From assembly GCA_016187725.1 (NCBI GenBank), contig JACPJE010000012.1, positions 1 through 64,000 on the forward strand: a stretch of DNA of 64,000 nt. Reading direction: 5' to 3'. The notes beneath the pieces are model-generated. The model worked only from the letters and a program-made list of their open reading frames with translations. It ran no database searches and was not told the origin of the DNA. The position numbers and the translations under genes were made by a program. Shown here piece by piece: positions 19,201-27,921 of this stretch. Position 1 is the stretch's first letter, and every line of letters begins with the position of its first letter. This stretch comes from Candidatus Latescibacterota bacterium. Its GTDB lineage: Bacteria > Latescibacterota > UBA2968 > UBA8231.

Positions 19201-21864
19201 GATCTGCTGGACCACCGGGCTGTGCCGGATGGTGAGCGGCCCCGGGCTGACGGCGAAGACCGGCGGGTTCTTCTGGTCGTCAGCCACCAGATAGATGTAA
19301 TAATCGCCGCTGGGCACCTTGAGGATGGAGGCGAAGAGGCTGTCCTGCAGCGCTGCAGGGGGCTCGTCCCAGGTGTAGGTCTGGGAGGTGCCCTCCAGGA
19401 AGTCGTTGGTGCCGCTGGCAGAGACGGTGCTGACGTCATTCTCGTCGGCCACCAGGGTGCCGAAGATGCGGACATCCTGCACGGTCCGCAACCTGTTGCT
19501 CGGGTACGCGTAGAAGGCCGCCTTCAGGCCGCTGCTGCTGAGGTTGTCGTCCGCGTCGTTGAGGTTATAGATGATGCCAAAAGAAGTGTTGGCGCTGTCG
19601 TTCACCCCGTCGGGCTGGGAGATGGAGACCGTGGGCTTGTTGCTGGAGGGGAGGATGTCGATGTCGGCCCCCAGCTGGAAATAGGTGTCGGCCAGGAACC
19701 CCACTATCGGAGAAGACCCCACCCGCACGGTGCGCGCCCCCTTGCCGGTGCCCTCGGCGCTGGCGGTGCTGTTGGTCACCACTTGCAGGTTGGTCGCCGA
19801 GTCGCTGCCCAGCACGTTGAGCTTGACCAGCAGGCCGATCTTGTCGTCGTCGTCCCCCCACTCGTTGGTGGTGGTGGAATCGTCGTTCACCAGCCCTTCG
19901 AAGTACTTGTCGTCGTCGGCCAGGGTGCTGCCCACCGTCTCCCACTCGCCGGACAGAAAGCCGTCGCTGCTGCTGCCGCTGGCCCCCAGACCGGATCCGT
20001 CGGTGGGGTTGGCCACGTGCACGTACACGGGATTGTGGGTCAGCTCGCTGGTGACGCTCTGGGGGTTCACCGGCTTGTAGGTGAGGGTGTACTGGTACCC
20101 GCCCACCGGCACGGACTCGTCCTCCCAGGTGATGGCGCGGCCCAGCACCTTGAAGTAAGGGTGGTGGTTGACATTGGTCACATTGCCCAGGCCGAAGCCC
20201 TCGCCGGTGCCGCCGGCAAAGGCCAGGAAGAGGTTGTCGTTCTCGGGATGCTGGGCCAGGGCCGGGCTGAGCAGGAACACGTCGGTGCTGGCGATGCCGT
20301 CCTCGGTGCTGCCATCCGAGTCGTCGTCGGCCACCTTTTCGGGCAGGGTCCAGCTCACCCCGTTGTAGGTGGCGTAGTAGATGTCGTGCTCATGGCTAAT
20401 GCCGCTGGTGTTGCTGTACCCGGCCGAAAAGGCGATGTGCAGGTCCCCCTGGTTTTCGAGGCGGTCGTCCACTAACGCGCTGACCCGCTCGGTGAGTTCC
20501 CAGTCCAACTCGATGTTGTACTTCTGGTTGTCGTCGCTGAACAGGGCGGTGTTCCAGACCGCGGTGGCCGTGCCCCAGCTGGCGCTGCTGCCCACAGCTC
20601 CCACATCGTTGTAGCTGTTGAAGTAGATCCCCTCCGCCGGGGTGTTGGTTCCGTACTTGAAGACGGCGTAGACCCGGTCGGGCAGGCGCAGCCGGTCGAT
20701 TGCCAGGGTGGGAAAGTAGTAGACCGCGTTGGTCTCCAGTGCCGCGTTGTTGGCCGACTCGTTATCGAACGTGGCCACCAAGGCCCCTCTGGCGGTCTGG
20801 TCCCATCCCGAGGAACCGACATTCACCCAGCTGGTGTCGCTGCGCAGGCGCTTGTGCTCGATGCGGTCGCCGGTGATATCGGTAGTGTCGTGGAAATAGA
20901 TCACATGCAGGGCGTCCCCGTCCCCCACCTTGATGTCAGGCCCGGTGTTGCGGTCCGTGTTGTTCGGAGTGAGCCTCACCCCGCCGCTGCCGCTGAGGCC
21001 ATCCTCACCCGTGGGTTCCATGGAAAATGGATCGGTGTAGCGGTTGACCTTGGCCAGCATGATGTCGTCGCTGCCCGTCCCCCGGCTGGTGCCCCGCACG
21101 TAGGCGATGAAGATATTGTCGCGGTCGTCGATGGCCAGGCGCGGAAAGGCGCAGCTGCGCCCCTCGGCGGTGGCGGTGTTGTTCACCTTGATCGGGGTCT
21201 GCCAGGTGAGCCCGTTGTCCTGCGAGTAGGAGAAAAACACGTTTTTGTCGCGGGCATGGGAGGCGGTGGAGACAAAGGCATAGGCTACCCGGGGCTGGCC
21301 GCCGCTGCTGACCTCCAGATCCAGGGTCGAGAAGGAAGTCCCGTTGCCATTGGTGGTCAGAGGGTGGTAGGTGAGGGAGCCAGAGACGCTCACCGCCGAG
21401 GTAAAGGTGGCCCCCCCATCGGTGCTGCGGGCGTACATCACCTTGTAGATGGGGGTGATCCCGCCATTGTACACACTGCCGTTGGAGAGGCCGGCCTGCT
21501 CGATCCAGGCCACGTGTACGGTCGGGAAGAGGGTGGCGCTGGTCACACCCGGAGCCAACTGATCGGCGCCCAGGCCAAAGGGCGCCACGTCCACCATGGC
21601 CACGTCCACCTGCATGCCGTCGGTGTCGGTGCTGCTGAGCTGGTCGCTCTTTTCCACGGCGTGGAAGTTGGCGATCACCGGGTAGGTGGGGGTGGCGGCC
21701 TGGTTGAGGTCCACCCGCACGCTGAGGGTATCGCCGACGATGAAGTCAGCAGTGGTGGTGCTGTCCTGCGGGGCAAAACCCACCGGGGTGCGGTTCTCGA
21801 AGACGGGCATGGCGCCCAGGGCCGGACCGGCCCACAGCAGGAGGAAAGGCAGGGCGCGGCGCAT
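16222..21864 (-). CDS. Giant secreted protein with cohesin-like, dockerin-like and FlgD-like modules (paralog 2)
   Basis: 1880 residues with a signal peptide (MRRALPFLLLWAGPALGA). Residues about 120-560 contain sialidase/BNR-like Asp-box motifs (STDGGATF, SQDNGLTW), suggesting a beta-propeller. Residues about 740-1290 hold about four Ig-like repeats with W...G.Y.(I/L)YAV and HSP ends. Residues 1291-1430 look like a cohesin fold, 1431-1560 like a carboxypeptidase-regulatory/SpaA-type domain, and 1566-1625 like a type-I dockerin with two Ca loops (DVTEDNEIDEDD, DLNNDLRVSIED). A second cohesin-like domain spans 1641-1770, and the C-terminus has NYPNPFNPST. The gene starts 2 bp after the stop of its paralog, so both are expected on one mRNA. 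The role is inferred as a surface or matrix scaffold; no enzymatic motif is certain. Confidence 0.78.
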   Translation of the reverse strand: MRRALPFLLLWAGPALGAMPVFENRTPVGFAPQDSTTTADFIVGDTLSVRVDLNQAATPTYPVIANFHAVEKSDQLSSTDTDGMQVDVAMVDVAPFGLGADQLAPGVTSATLFPTVHVAWIEQAGLSNGSVYNGGITPIYKVMYARSTDGGATFTSAVSVSGSLTYHPLTTNGNGTSFSTLDLEVSSGGQPRVAYAFVSTASHARDKNVFFSYSQDNGLTWQTPIKVNNTATAEGRSCAFPRLAIDDRDNIFIAYVRGTSRGTGSDDIMLAKVNRYTDPFSMEPTGEDGLSGSGGVRLTPNNTDRNTGPDIKVGDGDALHVIYFHDTTDITGDRIEHKRLRSDTSWVNVGSSGWDQTARGALVATFDNESANNAALETNAVYYFPTLAIDRLRLPDRVYAVFKYGTNTPAEGIYFNSYNDVGAVGSSASWGTATAVWNTALFSDDNQKYNIELDWELTERVSALVDDRLENQGDLHIAFSAGYSNTSGISHEHDIYYATYNGVSWTLPEKVADDDSDGSTEDGIASTDVFLLSPALAQHPENDNLFLAFAGGTGEGFGLGNVTNVNHHPYFKVLGRAITWEDESVPVGGYQYTLTYKPVNPQSVTSELTHNPVYVHVANPTDGSGLGASGSSSDGFLSGEWETVGSTLADDDKYFEGLVNDDSTTTNEWGDDDDKIGLLVKLNVLGSDSATNLQVVTNSTASAEGTGKGARTVRVGSSPIVGFLADTYFQLGADIDILPSSNKPTVSISQPDGVNDSANTSFGIIYNLNDADDNLSSSGLKAAFYAYPSNRLRTVQDVRIFGTLVADENDVSTVSASGTNDFLEGTSQTYTWDEPPAALQDSLFASILKVPSGDYYIYLVADDQKNPPVFAVSPGPLTIRHSPVVQQIDPSGADTVDTGVRSGLRANPYDLDFSVVDYDSQARVQLFYASATGITSLSAKGVYPNQNFVLGKSVSGTRGTAITSTTSLTSHDHQYSWDVTSPQIAQGLYYLYAVASDSFSATVGNSSAALVLRHSPSFVFYEPAKDTQRQVFSRSQPVYTIQWQKGPGDQDLDNNASISLYFTTDDPAATDHSTEAGASSTSLTSDADTRLIVSGLSENGDGPSDMYAWNLRSPPNSVPVSGTRVWLYAVIDDGNGNVQVAKGGSLVVTHAPSILLKTRMPEISQGDLIRLEWDDYLVDDGASTDDAYIRLYASTSSGLSSLQALEAANPVILNSSTGTTSGTITAIRESEGNAFNWDTKTSTFALAEGSYAIYAGISADPTFSDNTTGQVSEASNRLVVKTGSGLSPHLSLSPNKVTVGAGDTLTFEVLVQSGGMAAEAISAVVDLQSSVFSVVNSSSPFTDLGVVFSGGSVVENTTSGTKVRFTKTKPGGELVGTAANPARLASFRVVVGNSISGTSAIKFDDDAALNLAGNSVSLKSSTGMSVQNAQVQVVGRGRIEATVLLEGRSSPIGNGNHSTLLDVHLRLPGSTADVVESRFRSANDDLASTTDTVEVQTSSSGALSLYSVPAGRYVLTVKDTSHLSGRTDTIAVRNGEVLILGSSHGFFASDVRGDASFLLGQDGHQLKAGDVTEDNEIDEDDINAIDAAWGTNTSAAYFKSADLNNDLRVSIEDLVVTSSNISNTTGLGAPPVFKPAYLRDNGQAGVEVSAPQFAGEWCQGLVIELVYRAKGLGDLAGYDLELVYDPGEMEVEEEGLEAAGIFRDNPQGYTRRVAPEEGRLGVAAARRGKGWSASGEGELLRVKVKLHRDGYPESLRLREGKFLASSYQSTAIRLLNDPTELALPKNFSLGPNYPNPFNPSTTIPFTVPLGVRGSALVAVEIYDLLGQRVQTLLEEPMKPGYYRAVWDGLDSAGQFLGSGVYFCRVRVGEQVQVRKMALVK
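19802..19867. repeat. 66-bp identical block shared by the two giant paralogs
   Basis: Bases 19802-19867 are identical to 25525-25590, inside a longer strongly similar stretch of about 230 bp, although the proteins differ much more elsewhere. The block encodes the Asp-rich WGDDDDKIGLLVKLNVLGSD region, just before the Ig-like repeats. It suggests gene conversion or very strong constraint. Confidence 0.75.
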
Positions 21865-21866
21865 GG

Positions 21867-24800
21867 TTATTTGACCAGCACCATCTTGCGGGTCTGGCGG
21901 AAGGACCCCAGCTCCAGCTGGTAGAAGTAGAGCCCGGCCGCCACCTGATGGGCCAGGTCATCCCTCCCATCCCACACCAGGGTGTGGAAACCGGGAGCCA
22001 GCGGTCCCGAAACCAGGGTGCGCACCCGCTGGCCCAGCACGTCGTAGATGGCCAGCCGCACCTCCTGGCGCTGCGGCACCGAGAAGGGAATGACGGTGCT
22101 AGGGTTGAATGGATTGGGGTAATTCTGGTCCAGGGCCGGCTGGGTGGGCAGCAGCCAGTCGGCCAGGTTCTTGCCCTGGCGCACCGGGCTGCGCTCGTAA
22201 TCGGGGGCCAGCAACATCCCCCCGTCTAGGCGGACGGTGTTCTCGGCGCCCTCCTTGAGCACCTCGAAGCGCAGGTGCGCCAGGCTGCCCGCCCCGTGCG
22301 CCTCCCAGCGCTTGCCGATGCGCGCCCCCATCAGCCGCACCCTGCCCTCCTCGGGGCGGGCCTCGAAGACTGCTCCGCGCGGATTGGCGGCGAAGATCGC
22401 TCCGGCCTTCACCTCGCCGGGCACCAGGCGCAGGTACCTGGGGTCGTAGTCCAGGTTCAGTTCGTACCCGGCCAAGCCATCCAGTCTCTCGGCGCTCAGT
22501 TCTACCTCCACTTCCTGCCCCGGCACCAGGGGCCTGAGTTGCTGCGGCCTCACCTCCACCACCGCCTCGCTGTTGGCCGGGCGACCGGCCACCGGTTTGT
22601 ACACCGGCGGGGCGCCAAAGCCTTCGCTGTTGCCGAAGTTGGAGGTGGTCACCGTCAGGTCCGGGGCCCCGACGCTGTTGTCGTTGTTGATGTCGGCCTG
22701 CTTGAAGTTGGCCACCGTGGTGGTGGTACCCCAGGCGGCGATGATCAGGTTGACGTCGTCCTCGTTGATCTCGTTGTCCTCGCTCACGTCGCCGGCGATG
22801 AGTTGACGGCCGCTGGAGGCCAGCATCCCGGCCGGGTCTCCTCTCAGATCTGAGGCGAAGAAGCCGTTGTTGTTGCCAGAGCTGATGGTCACCGTCTCCC
22901 CGTTGCGCACCACGATGGTGTCGGTGCGCCCGCTGACGTGGCTGGTATCCTTGACGGTCAGCACGTAGCGGCCGGCCGGCACGCTGTACAGGTTCAGGGC
23001 GCCCGAGGAGTTGGTCTGCACCTCTACCGTGTCGGTGGTGCTGGGCAGACCGTCGTTGGCCTGACGGAAGTTCAAATCGCTGATGTCGATGGCGCTGCCT
23101 GGCAGGCGCAGATGCACATCCAGGAGGGTGGAGTGGTTGCCCGTGCCCAGCGGCGCAGTGTGTCCCTCCAACTCCACGGTGGCGTCGATTCTCCCCCGCC
23201 GGACCCGCTTGAAGTTGGGATTGGGAATGCTCAGAAGATCCCCGTCTTTGTCCACCGGGTCGCTCTTGCCCACCTGGCCCAGCACCGTGCCAGTCTCTCC
23301 CTTGGAGAACACCACTGAGGGGGGGTCCTGCAGGTTGCTGGTGGCCACCAGTTGAAAGCGGGCCAGGGCCGCCGGCTGGGTCTTGGTCCCCACCGTCTCC
23401 CCACCAAAGGTGGACTTGGAGAAGCGCAGCTGGCTGGCCGAAGACTTGTAGGTGTTCTCGATGGGGCTGGTGCCGGCAAAAACCCTGCCCAGGTCGATGA
23501 AGGGCTGGGTGCCGGAGGCAGCGCTCTGATCCACGATCGAGAAGCTATTGTCCCCCAACTTGAGTACCACCTGCACAAAGTTGATCGGCTTGTCGTACTG
23601 GACCATCACGTCCAGGGTCAGGGTGTCCCCGATCGCCACCGGCCGGTCCGAGGGAGCTAGACTGAAATTCGCTGTGTCGGGCAGCGCCATGCCGATGGTC
23701 AGAGGCATCGAACTCTTGCTGAGGGTGGTGGCCGAGTTGTTGTTGAAGGTGGGGTCCTTGCTGATGGCTGCGTACACGTCATAACTCGCCGCTGACCCGA
23801 AGAGCCTGGTGTTCCAGTCGAGGAAATTGGCGCTGTCCTCCCGCACGCTGGCGATGGTGCCGGTCAGGGCCCCATTCGAGCTGTTGAGCAGGAATACCGT
23901 GCTCCCGTTTACATCCGTGTCCAGGAGGGACAGGGTGGTGTAGGCCGAAGGGTTGGTGACGGCGTAGAGCCGGATGTAGGCATTGTCCGTGCTCAGCCCG
24001 TCGTCCACCAGATAATCGTCCCACTCCAGGCGCAGCACGTGATGCAGCAAGAAAGAAGGGGTGTAGTCGCTCAGCCTGGAGGTCAGCAGGGTGATGCGCG
24101 GGTCGTGGGTCAGGGTCAGGGCCCCGCCCAGGGCCACGCTGCTGTTGTTGTGGCTGTCGCTGATGCGGGCATAGAGCCACACCTTGGCCCCCTCCTGGGG
24201 CACGTCGTCAGTTGGGTTGCGGAAACTCCACACGTACATGTCGCTGGCCCCGCCGGCGTTTTCCTTGAGTCCCTTGACGATGGTGCGGGTGTCGGCGTCC
24301 CTGAGCAGCGAATCCGGGTAACTCTCGTAGTTGATGGTCGCCGGGCTGTCGGTGGTGAAATACAGGTCGATGGTGGCGTTGTCGTCGAAGTCCTGGTCCC
24401 CCGCCCCCTTCTGCCACTGGACGGTGTACATGGGTTGAGAACCGGTATTGAGCTGCCGGTGGGTGTCGCGCGGGGGCTCGTAGAAGACAAAGGAGGGCGA
24501 GTGTTTGACGGCCAGTTGGGCAATGCTCTGCCCCACGGTGGTGTAGACCGAATCGCAGGCCACCGCGTAAATGAAATAACTGCCCTCCTTGACCGTGCTG
24601 GCCACCCCGTTGTCCACCACCGCCGCGGTCACGTCCCACGAATATTCGGTATGGGCACTGGTCAGCGTGTCCGACCCAGGGATGGCGATGGCCCGCTTGC
24701 CGGTATGGCTCTTGCCCAGGGCAAAACTCAGGTTGGGATACCGGCCGATGGCCGACACCGAGACCAGCCCACTCACCGACGAGTAGAAGAGCTGCACCTC

Positions 24801-27578
24801 GGTGGCCCCCTGGCGGTCGAAGTCCCGGACCCGGAAATCCAGGTCGTAGGGGTTGGCCTTCAGGCCAGTGCGCACCCCGGTGTCTACCGTGTCGGCGCTG
24901 CTGGGGTCCACCTGGTCGACGATGGGCTTGTGGCGCACGGCCAGCGGCCCCTTGCTGCGGGTATAGACCGGGAGGTTCTTCTGATCGTCGGCCACCAGGT
25001 AGATGTAGTAGTTGCCAGTGGGCACCTTGAGGATGGAGGCGAAGAGGCTGTCCCGCAGCGCTGTAGGGGGCTCGTCCCAGGTGTAGACCTGGGAGGTTCC
25101 CTCCAGAAAGTCGTCAGTGCCGCTGGCAGAGACACTGGTGGCGTCGTTCTCGTCGGCGATCAGGGTGCCAAAGATGCGGATGTCCTGCACCGAGGACAGG
25201 GTGCTGTCGGGCGAGAAGTAGAGCGCTGCCCGCAGGGCGGTGGACCCCAGGTTGTCATCCGGATCGCTCAGGTCGTAGCTGATGGGGTACGAGGTGTTAG
25301 CCGAATCAGCCACCCCGTCTGGCTGGGTGATGCGCACCGTGGGCGCGGTGTTGGAGTCGATGATGTCGATGTTGGCGCCCAGTTCAAAAAAGGTGCCGAT
25401 GCCAGCTACCAGGGAGAACGAGCCCGTCAGGGGGCTGGTCCCCACCCGCACGGTGCGCGCCCCCTTGCCGGTGCCCGCGGAACTGGCCGTGCTGTTGGTC
25501 ACCACTTGTAGATTGGTCGCCGAATCGCTGCCCAGCACGTTGAGCTTGACCAGCAGGCCGATCTTGTCGTCGTCGTCCCCCCACTCGTTGTCGGTGGAAG
25601 TATCCTCATTGAGCCGGCCCTCAAAGTTCTTGTCGTCGTCGGCCAGGGTGCTGCCCACCGTCTCCCACTCCCCGGCCAGGAAGCCGTCGGTGCTCCGCTT
25701 GCCCGTGGCTCCCAGCCCGGCGCCGGTGAGGTTGTCGGCCACGTGCACGTACACCGCCTGGTCGGCGACCTCGCTGCTGGTCTGGTGCGGATTGACAGGG
25801 GTGTAATCCAGGTCGTACTGGTACCCGCCCACGGGCACGGACTTGTCCTCCGAGGTCACTGCCCGCCCCAGCACCTTGAAGTAGGCGTGGTGATTGGTGT
25901 TGGTGACGTTATCCACCCCCAGCCCCTCGGCGGTCCCGCCCACGAAGCTCAGGTACACGTTGGGATCGCCGGTGCGCTTGGCGATCATCGGCGCCGCGAG
26001 GAAGACATCGGTGTTGGCGATGCCGTCCTCGGTGAGGCTGCCGTCCGAATCGTCGTCGGCCACCTTCTCGGGCAGGGTCCAGCTGGCGTCGTTGTAAAAT
26101 CCGTAGTACACGTCCTGCTCATGGCTGGTGCCGGTGGTGTTGCTGTACCCGGCGGTGAAGACGATGTGCAGCTCCCCCCGGTCGGGCCGGCGGTCGTCCA
26201 CCACCGCGGCCACCGGCTCGGTCACCTTCCAATTTAGTTCTACATTGTACCTCAGATCGCCGTCCTTGAAGACTGCCGTGTTGGCCGTGCTCCACACCGG
26301 GGAGGCCTGGGCCGCGCTCCAGCCGGCGCTGCCGCCCACCGCGTTGTCGTAGGTGTATTTGTTGAAGAAGATGGTCTCGTAGGTGGCGTCGCCGTACTTG
26401 TACAGGGCAAAAATGCGGTTGGGCGAGCTGACGCGGTCCACTACCACGGTGGGGAAATAGAAGATCGCGTTGACTTCCAGGGCGGAGGTGGGCGCGGCGG
26501 CGTAGTCAAAACCATCGACCTTGGCCCCGATGTTGTCCTGGTCCCACCCGGTGGGGCTCACATTGCTCCACGAATCGGCCAGCAGGGTCTTGTGCTCGAT
26601 CATTTTGCCCGTCCAGTTGTAGTAGATCACGTGCAGCACGTCGCCGCTGCCCCGATCTATGGAGGGCCCGGTCTGCCGGTCGCCGAAGAGGGTGATGCGC
26701 ACCCCCCCGGTGCTGCCCACGGTCCCCAAGGACCCCACCCGCTCCATGGTGAAGGGGCTGGTCTGGCGATTGACCTTGGCCAGCATGATGTCATCGGTAC
26801 CGGTGCCCGGACTGGAACCGCGCACATAGGTGATGAAGATGTTGTCGCGCTGGTCGATGACCATGCGCGGGAAGGCCGCATCCCGCCCCTTGGTGTTGCC
26901 TTTGGTGGTGGTGTCGTTGACCACCACCGCGCTGTTGCCCGGCAGCCAGGTGGCCCCCCCGTCCTCGGAGTGGTTGAAGTACACGTTGTTGGGAGTGGTG
27001 GAAAAATCCGCGGTATTGCCGTCGGGGGAGGAGTTGAAGGCGTAGGCGATGCGCGGGTTGCCGCGGCTGTCCACTTCGAGATCGAGGGTGGAAAAGGAGG
27101 TGCCGGCCCCGTTGAGGGTCAGGAGGTCGAAGCGCAGGCTGCCCGAGACGCTCACCGGATCGGAGAAGGTGGCGCCGTTGTTGTTGCTGCGGGCATAGCG
27201 CACGAAGTACACCGGCGTGGACACCGGCGAAACCACCTCCTGGGAGATCCAGGCCATATGCACGGTGCTGGTGCCCGAAACCGCCACATCCGCCCTCATC
27301 CCGTCCACATCGGTGGTCTCGACGGCTTTGCTGCGTTCGAGGTTGTAGAAGTCGCCGATCACCGGGTAGGTGGGGGTGGCCGCCTGGTTCAGGTCGGCGC
27401 GCACCGTCACCTGCTGGCCCTCGATGAAATCCTGGCGGGCCGTGCTGTCGCGGGTGGAGAAACCCGCTGGGGTGCGGTTTTCAAAGGTGGGAATAGCCCC
27501 GTACCCGGCCCGGCACAAAAACAGGCCGGCGGCCAGTGACCAGGCGATCAGGGGGCAATGGGGCAGCGCGATTTTCAC
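21867..27578 (-). CDS. Giant secreted protein with cohesin-like, dockerin-like and FlgD-like modules (paralog 1)
   Basis: 1903 residues with an N-terminal signal peptide ending near CRAGYGA. The layout matches the downstream paralog: a BNR-like N-terminal half, about four Ig-like repeats, a cohesin-like domain at about 1303-1440, a regulatory-like beta domain at about 1456-1590, and a dockerin-like pair of Ca loops at about 1592-1650 (DVSEDNEINEDD, DINNDNSVGAPD). A second cohesin-like domain follows at about 1666-1800 (GYELNLDYDPRYLRLV), then NYPNPFNPSTVIPF and a FlgD-type tail. It is the first gene of a two-gene operon behind a sigma54-type promoter. Having both cohesin-like and dockerin-like modules in one chain is compatible with self-assembly. 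Secretion is well supported; assembly is inference. Confidence 0.78.
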   Translation of the reverse strand: MKIALPHCPLIAWSLAAGLFLCRAGYGAIPTFENRTPAGFSTRDSTARQDFIEGQQVTVRADLNQAATPTYPVIGDFYNLERSKAVETTDVDGMRADVAVSGTSTVHMAWISQEVVSPVSTPVYFVRYARSNNNGATFSDPVSVSGSLRFDLLTLNGAGTSFSTLDLEVDSRGNPRIAYAFNSSPDGNTADFSTTPNNVYFNHSEDGGATWLPGNSAVVVNDTTTKGNTKGRDAAFPRMVIDQRDNIFITYVRGSSPGTGTDDIMLAKVNRQTSPFTMERVGSLGTVGSTGGVRITLFGDRQTGPSIDRGSGDVLHVIYYNWTGKMIEHKTLLADSWSNVSPTGWDQDNIGAKVDGFDYAAAPTSALEVNAIFYFPTVVVDRVSSPNRIFALYKYGDATYETIFFNKYTYDNAVGGSAGWSAAQASPVWSTANTAVFKDGDLRYNVELNWKVTEPVAAVVDDRRPDRGELHIVFTAGYSNTTGTSHEQDVYYGFYNDASWTLPEKVADDDSDGSLTEDGIANTDVFLAAPMIAKRTGDPNVYLSFVGGTAEGLGVDNVTNTNHHAYFKVLGRAVTSEDKSVPVGGYQYDLDYTPVNPHQTSSEVADQAVYVHVADNLTGAGLGATGKRSTDGFLAGEWETVGSTLADDDKNFEGRLNEDTSTDNEWGDDDDKIGLLVKLNVLGSDSATNLQVVTNSTASSAGTGKGARTVRVGTSPLTGSFSLVAGIGTFFELGANIDIIDSNTAPTVRITQPDGVADSANTSYPISYDLSDPDDNLGSTALRAALYFSPDSTLSSVQDIRIFGTLIADENDATSVSASGTDDFLEGTSQVYTWDEPPTALRDSLFASILKVPTGNYYIYLVADDQKNLPVYTRSKGPLAVRHKPIVDQVDPSSADTVDTGVRTGLKANPYDLDFRVRDFDRQGATEVQLFYSSVSGLVSVSAIGRYPNLSFALGKSHTGKRAIAIPGSDTLTSAHTEYSWDVTAAVVDNGVASTVKEGSYFIYAVACDSVYTTVGQSIAQLAVKHSPSFVFYEPPRDTHRQLNTGSQPMYTVQWQKGAGDQDFDDNATIDLYFTTDSPATINYESYPDSLLRDADTRTIVKGLKENAGGASDMYVWSFRNPTDDVPQEGAKVWLYARISDSHNNSSVALGGALTLTHDPRITLLTSRLSDYTPSFLLHHVLRLEWDDYLVDDGLSTDNAYIRLYAVTNPSAYTTLSLLDTDVNGSTVFLLNSSNGALTGTIASVREDSANFLDWNTRLFGSAASYDVYAAISKDPTFNNNSATTLSKSSMPLTIGMALPDTANFSLAPSDRPVAIGDTLTLDVMVQYDKPINFVQVVLKLGDNSFSIVDQSAASGTQPFIDLGRVFAGTSPIENTYKSSASQLRFSKSTFGGETVGTKTQPAALARFQLVATSNLQDPPSVVFSKGETGTVLGQVGKSDPVDKDGDLLSIPNPNFKRVRRGRIDATVELEGHTAPLGTGNHSTLLDVHLRLPGSAIDISDLNFRQANDGLPSTTDTVEVQTNSSGALNLYSVPAGRYVLTVKDTSHVSGRTDTIVVRNGETVTISSGNNNGFFASDLRGDPAGMLASSGRQLIAGDVSEDNEINEDDVNLIIAAWGTTTTVANFKQADINNDNSVGAPDLTVTTSNFGNSEGFGAPPVYKPVAGRPANSEAVVEVRPQQLRPLVPGQEVEVELSAERLDGLAGYELNLDYDPRYLRLVPGEVKAGAIFAANPRGAVFEARPEEGRVRLMGARIGKRWEAHGAGSLAHLRFEVLKEGAENTVRLDGGMLLAPDYERSPVRQGKNLADWLLPTQPALDQNYPNPFNPSTVIPFSVPQRQEVRLAIYDVLGQRVRTLVSGPLAPGFHTLVWDGRDDLAHQVAAGLYFYQLELGSFRQTRKMVLVK

Positions 27579-27640
27579 TTCTCCATTCCTTCGGCAGCGC
27601 TGGACCGCCGCTTCGTGCGGCAGCAGGGCAACTGCCTTTG

Positions 27641-27656
27641 AGCAACTTCAATGCCA
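27641..27656 (-). promoter_or_regulatory. Sigma54-type -24/-12 promoter of the giant-protein operon
   Basis: On the minus strand the sequence reads TGGCATTGAAGTTGCT. GG and GC are exactly 10 bp apart, and both the TGGCA and TTGC halves match the consensus. Transcription would start near 27630, leaving a leader of about 50 nt before the ATG at 27578. Confidence 0.75.
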
Positions 27657-27694
27657 CCCCCCCTTTGCCGCCTTGCAACTCCTTGGAAATGCTC

Positions 27695-27715
27695 TGCCTA
27701 TTCCCCCTTTAGGCA
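27695..27715. promoter_or_regulatory. Dyad between the divergent sigma54 promoters
   Basis: TGCCTA and TAGGCA are perfect 6-bp arms around 9 bp. The dyad lies about 45 bp upstream of one -24/-12 promoter and 155 bp from the other. It is a candidate activator site serving both directions of the 343-bp gap 27579-27921. Apart from the two promoters I see nothing else definite in this gap. Confidence 0.35.
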
Positions 27716-27869
27716 CCCTGTTCAACCCCGCACTCATCCAAAGGCGAGAAATAATTTCCCCCATCCTGGAGCATCTTTCCGCCCCTGCCCTCGTTTCCTC
27801 ACTAGAAGGGACCTCCGGAAACTCTTGCCGCAGAGAGAAGAAGGGCACAGATGTCTGCTCGGAGCCCTT

Positions 27870-27885
27870 TGGCATAGGATTTGCC
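27870..27885 (+). promoter_or_regulatory. Sigma54-type -24/-12 promoter of the multi-Ig protein gene
   Basis: TGGCATAGGATTTGCC has the invariant GG (27871-27872) and GC (27883-27884) exactly 10 bp apart, with TGGCA and TTGC intact. The predicted transcript start is near 27896, about 26 nt before the ATG at 27922. Confidence 0.72.
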
Positions 27886-27921
27886 CTCTCTGGCAAGGTC
27901 TTTTTCCAGGGAGGGCTGCTC

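Noticed and set aside
17170-20475. 1101-residue ORF opposite the giant secreted protein
   Set aside because: The minus-strand frame has a signal peptide, Ig-like and dockerin-like modules; the plus-strand product is Gly/His/Val-rich shadow sequence typical of GC-rich DNA.
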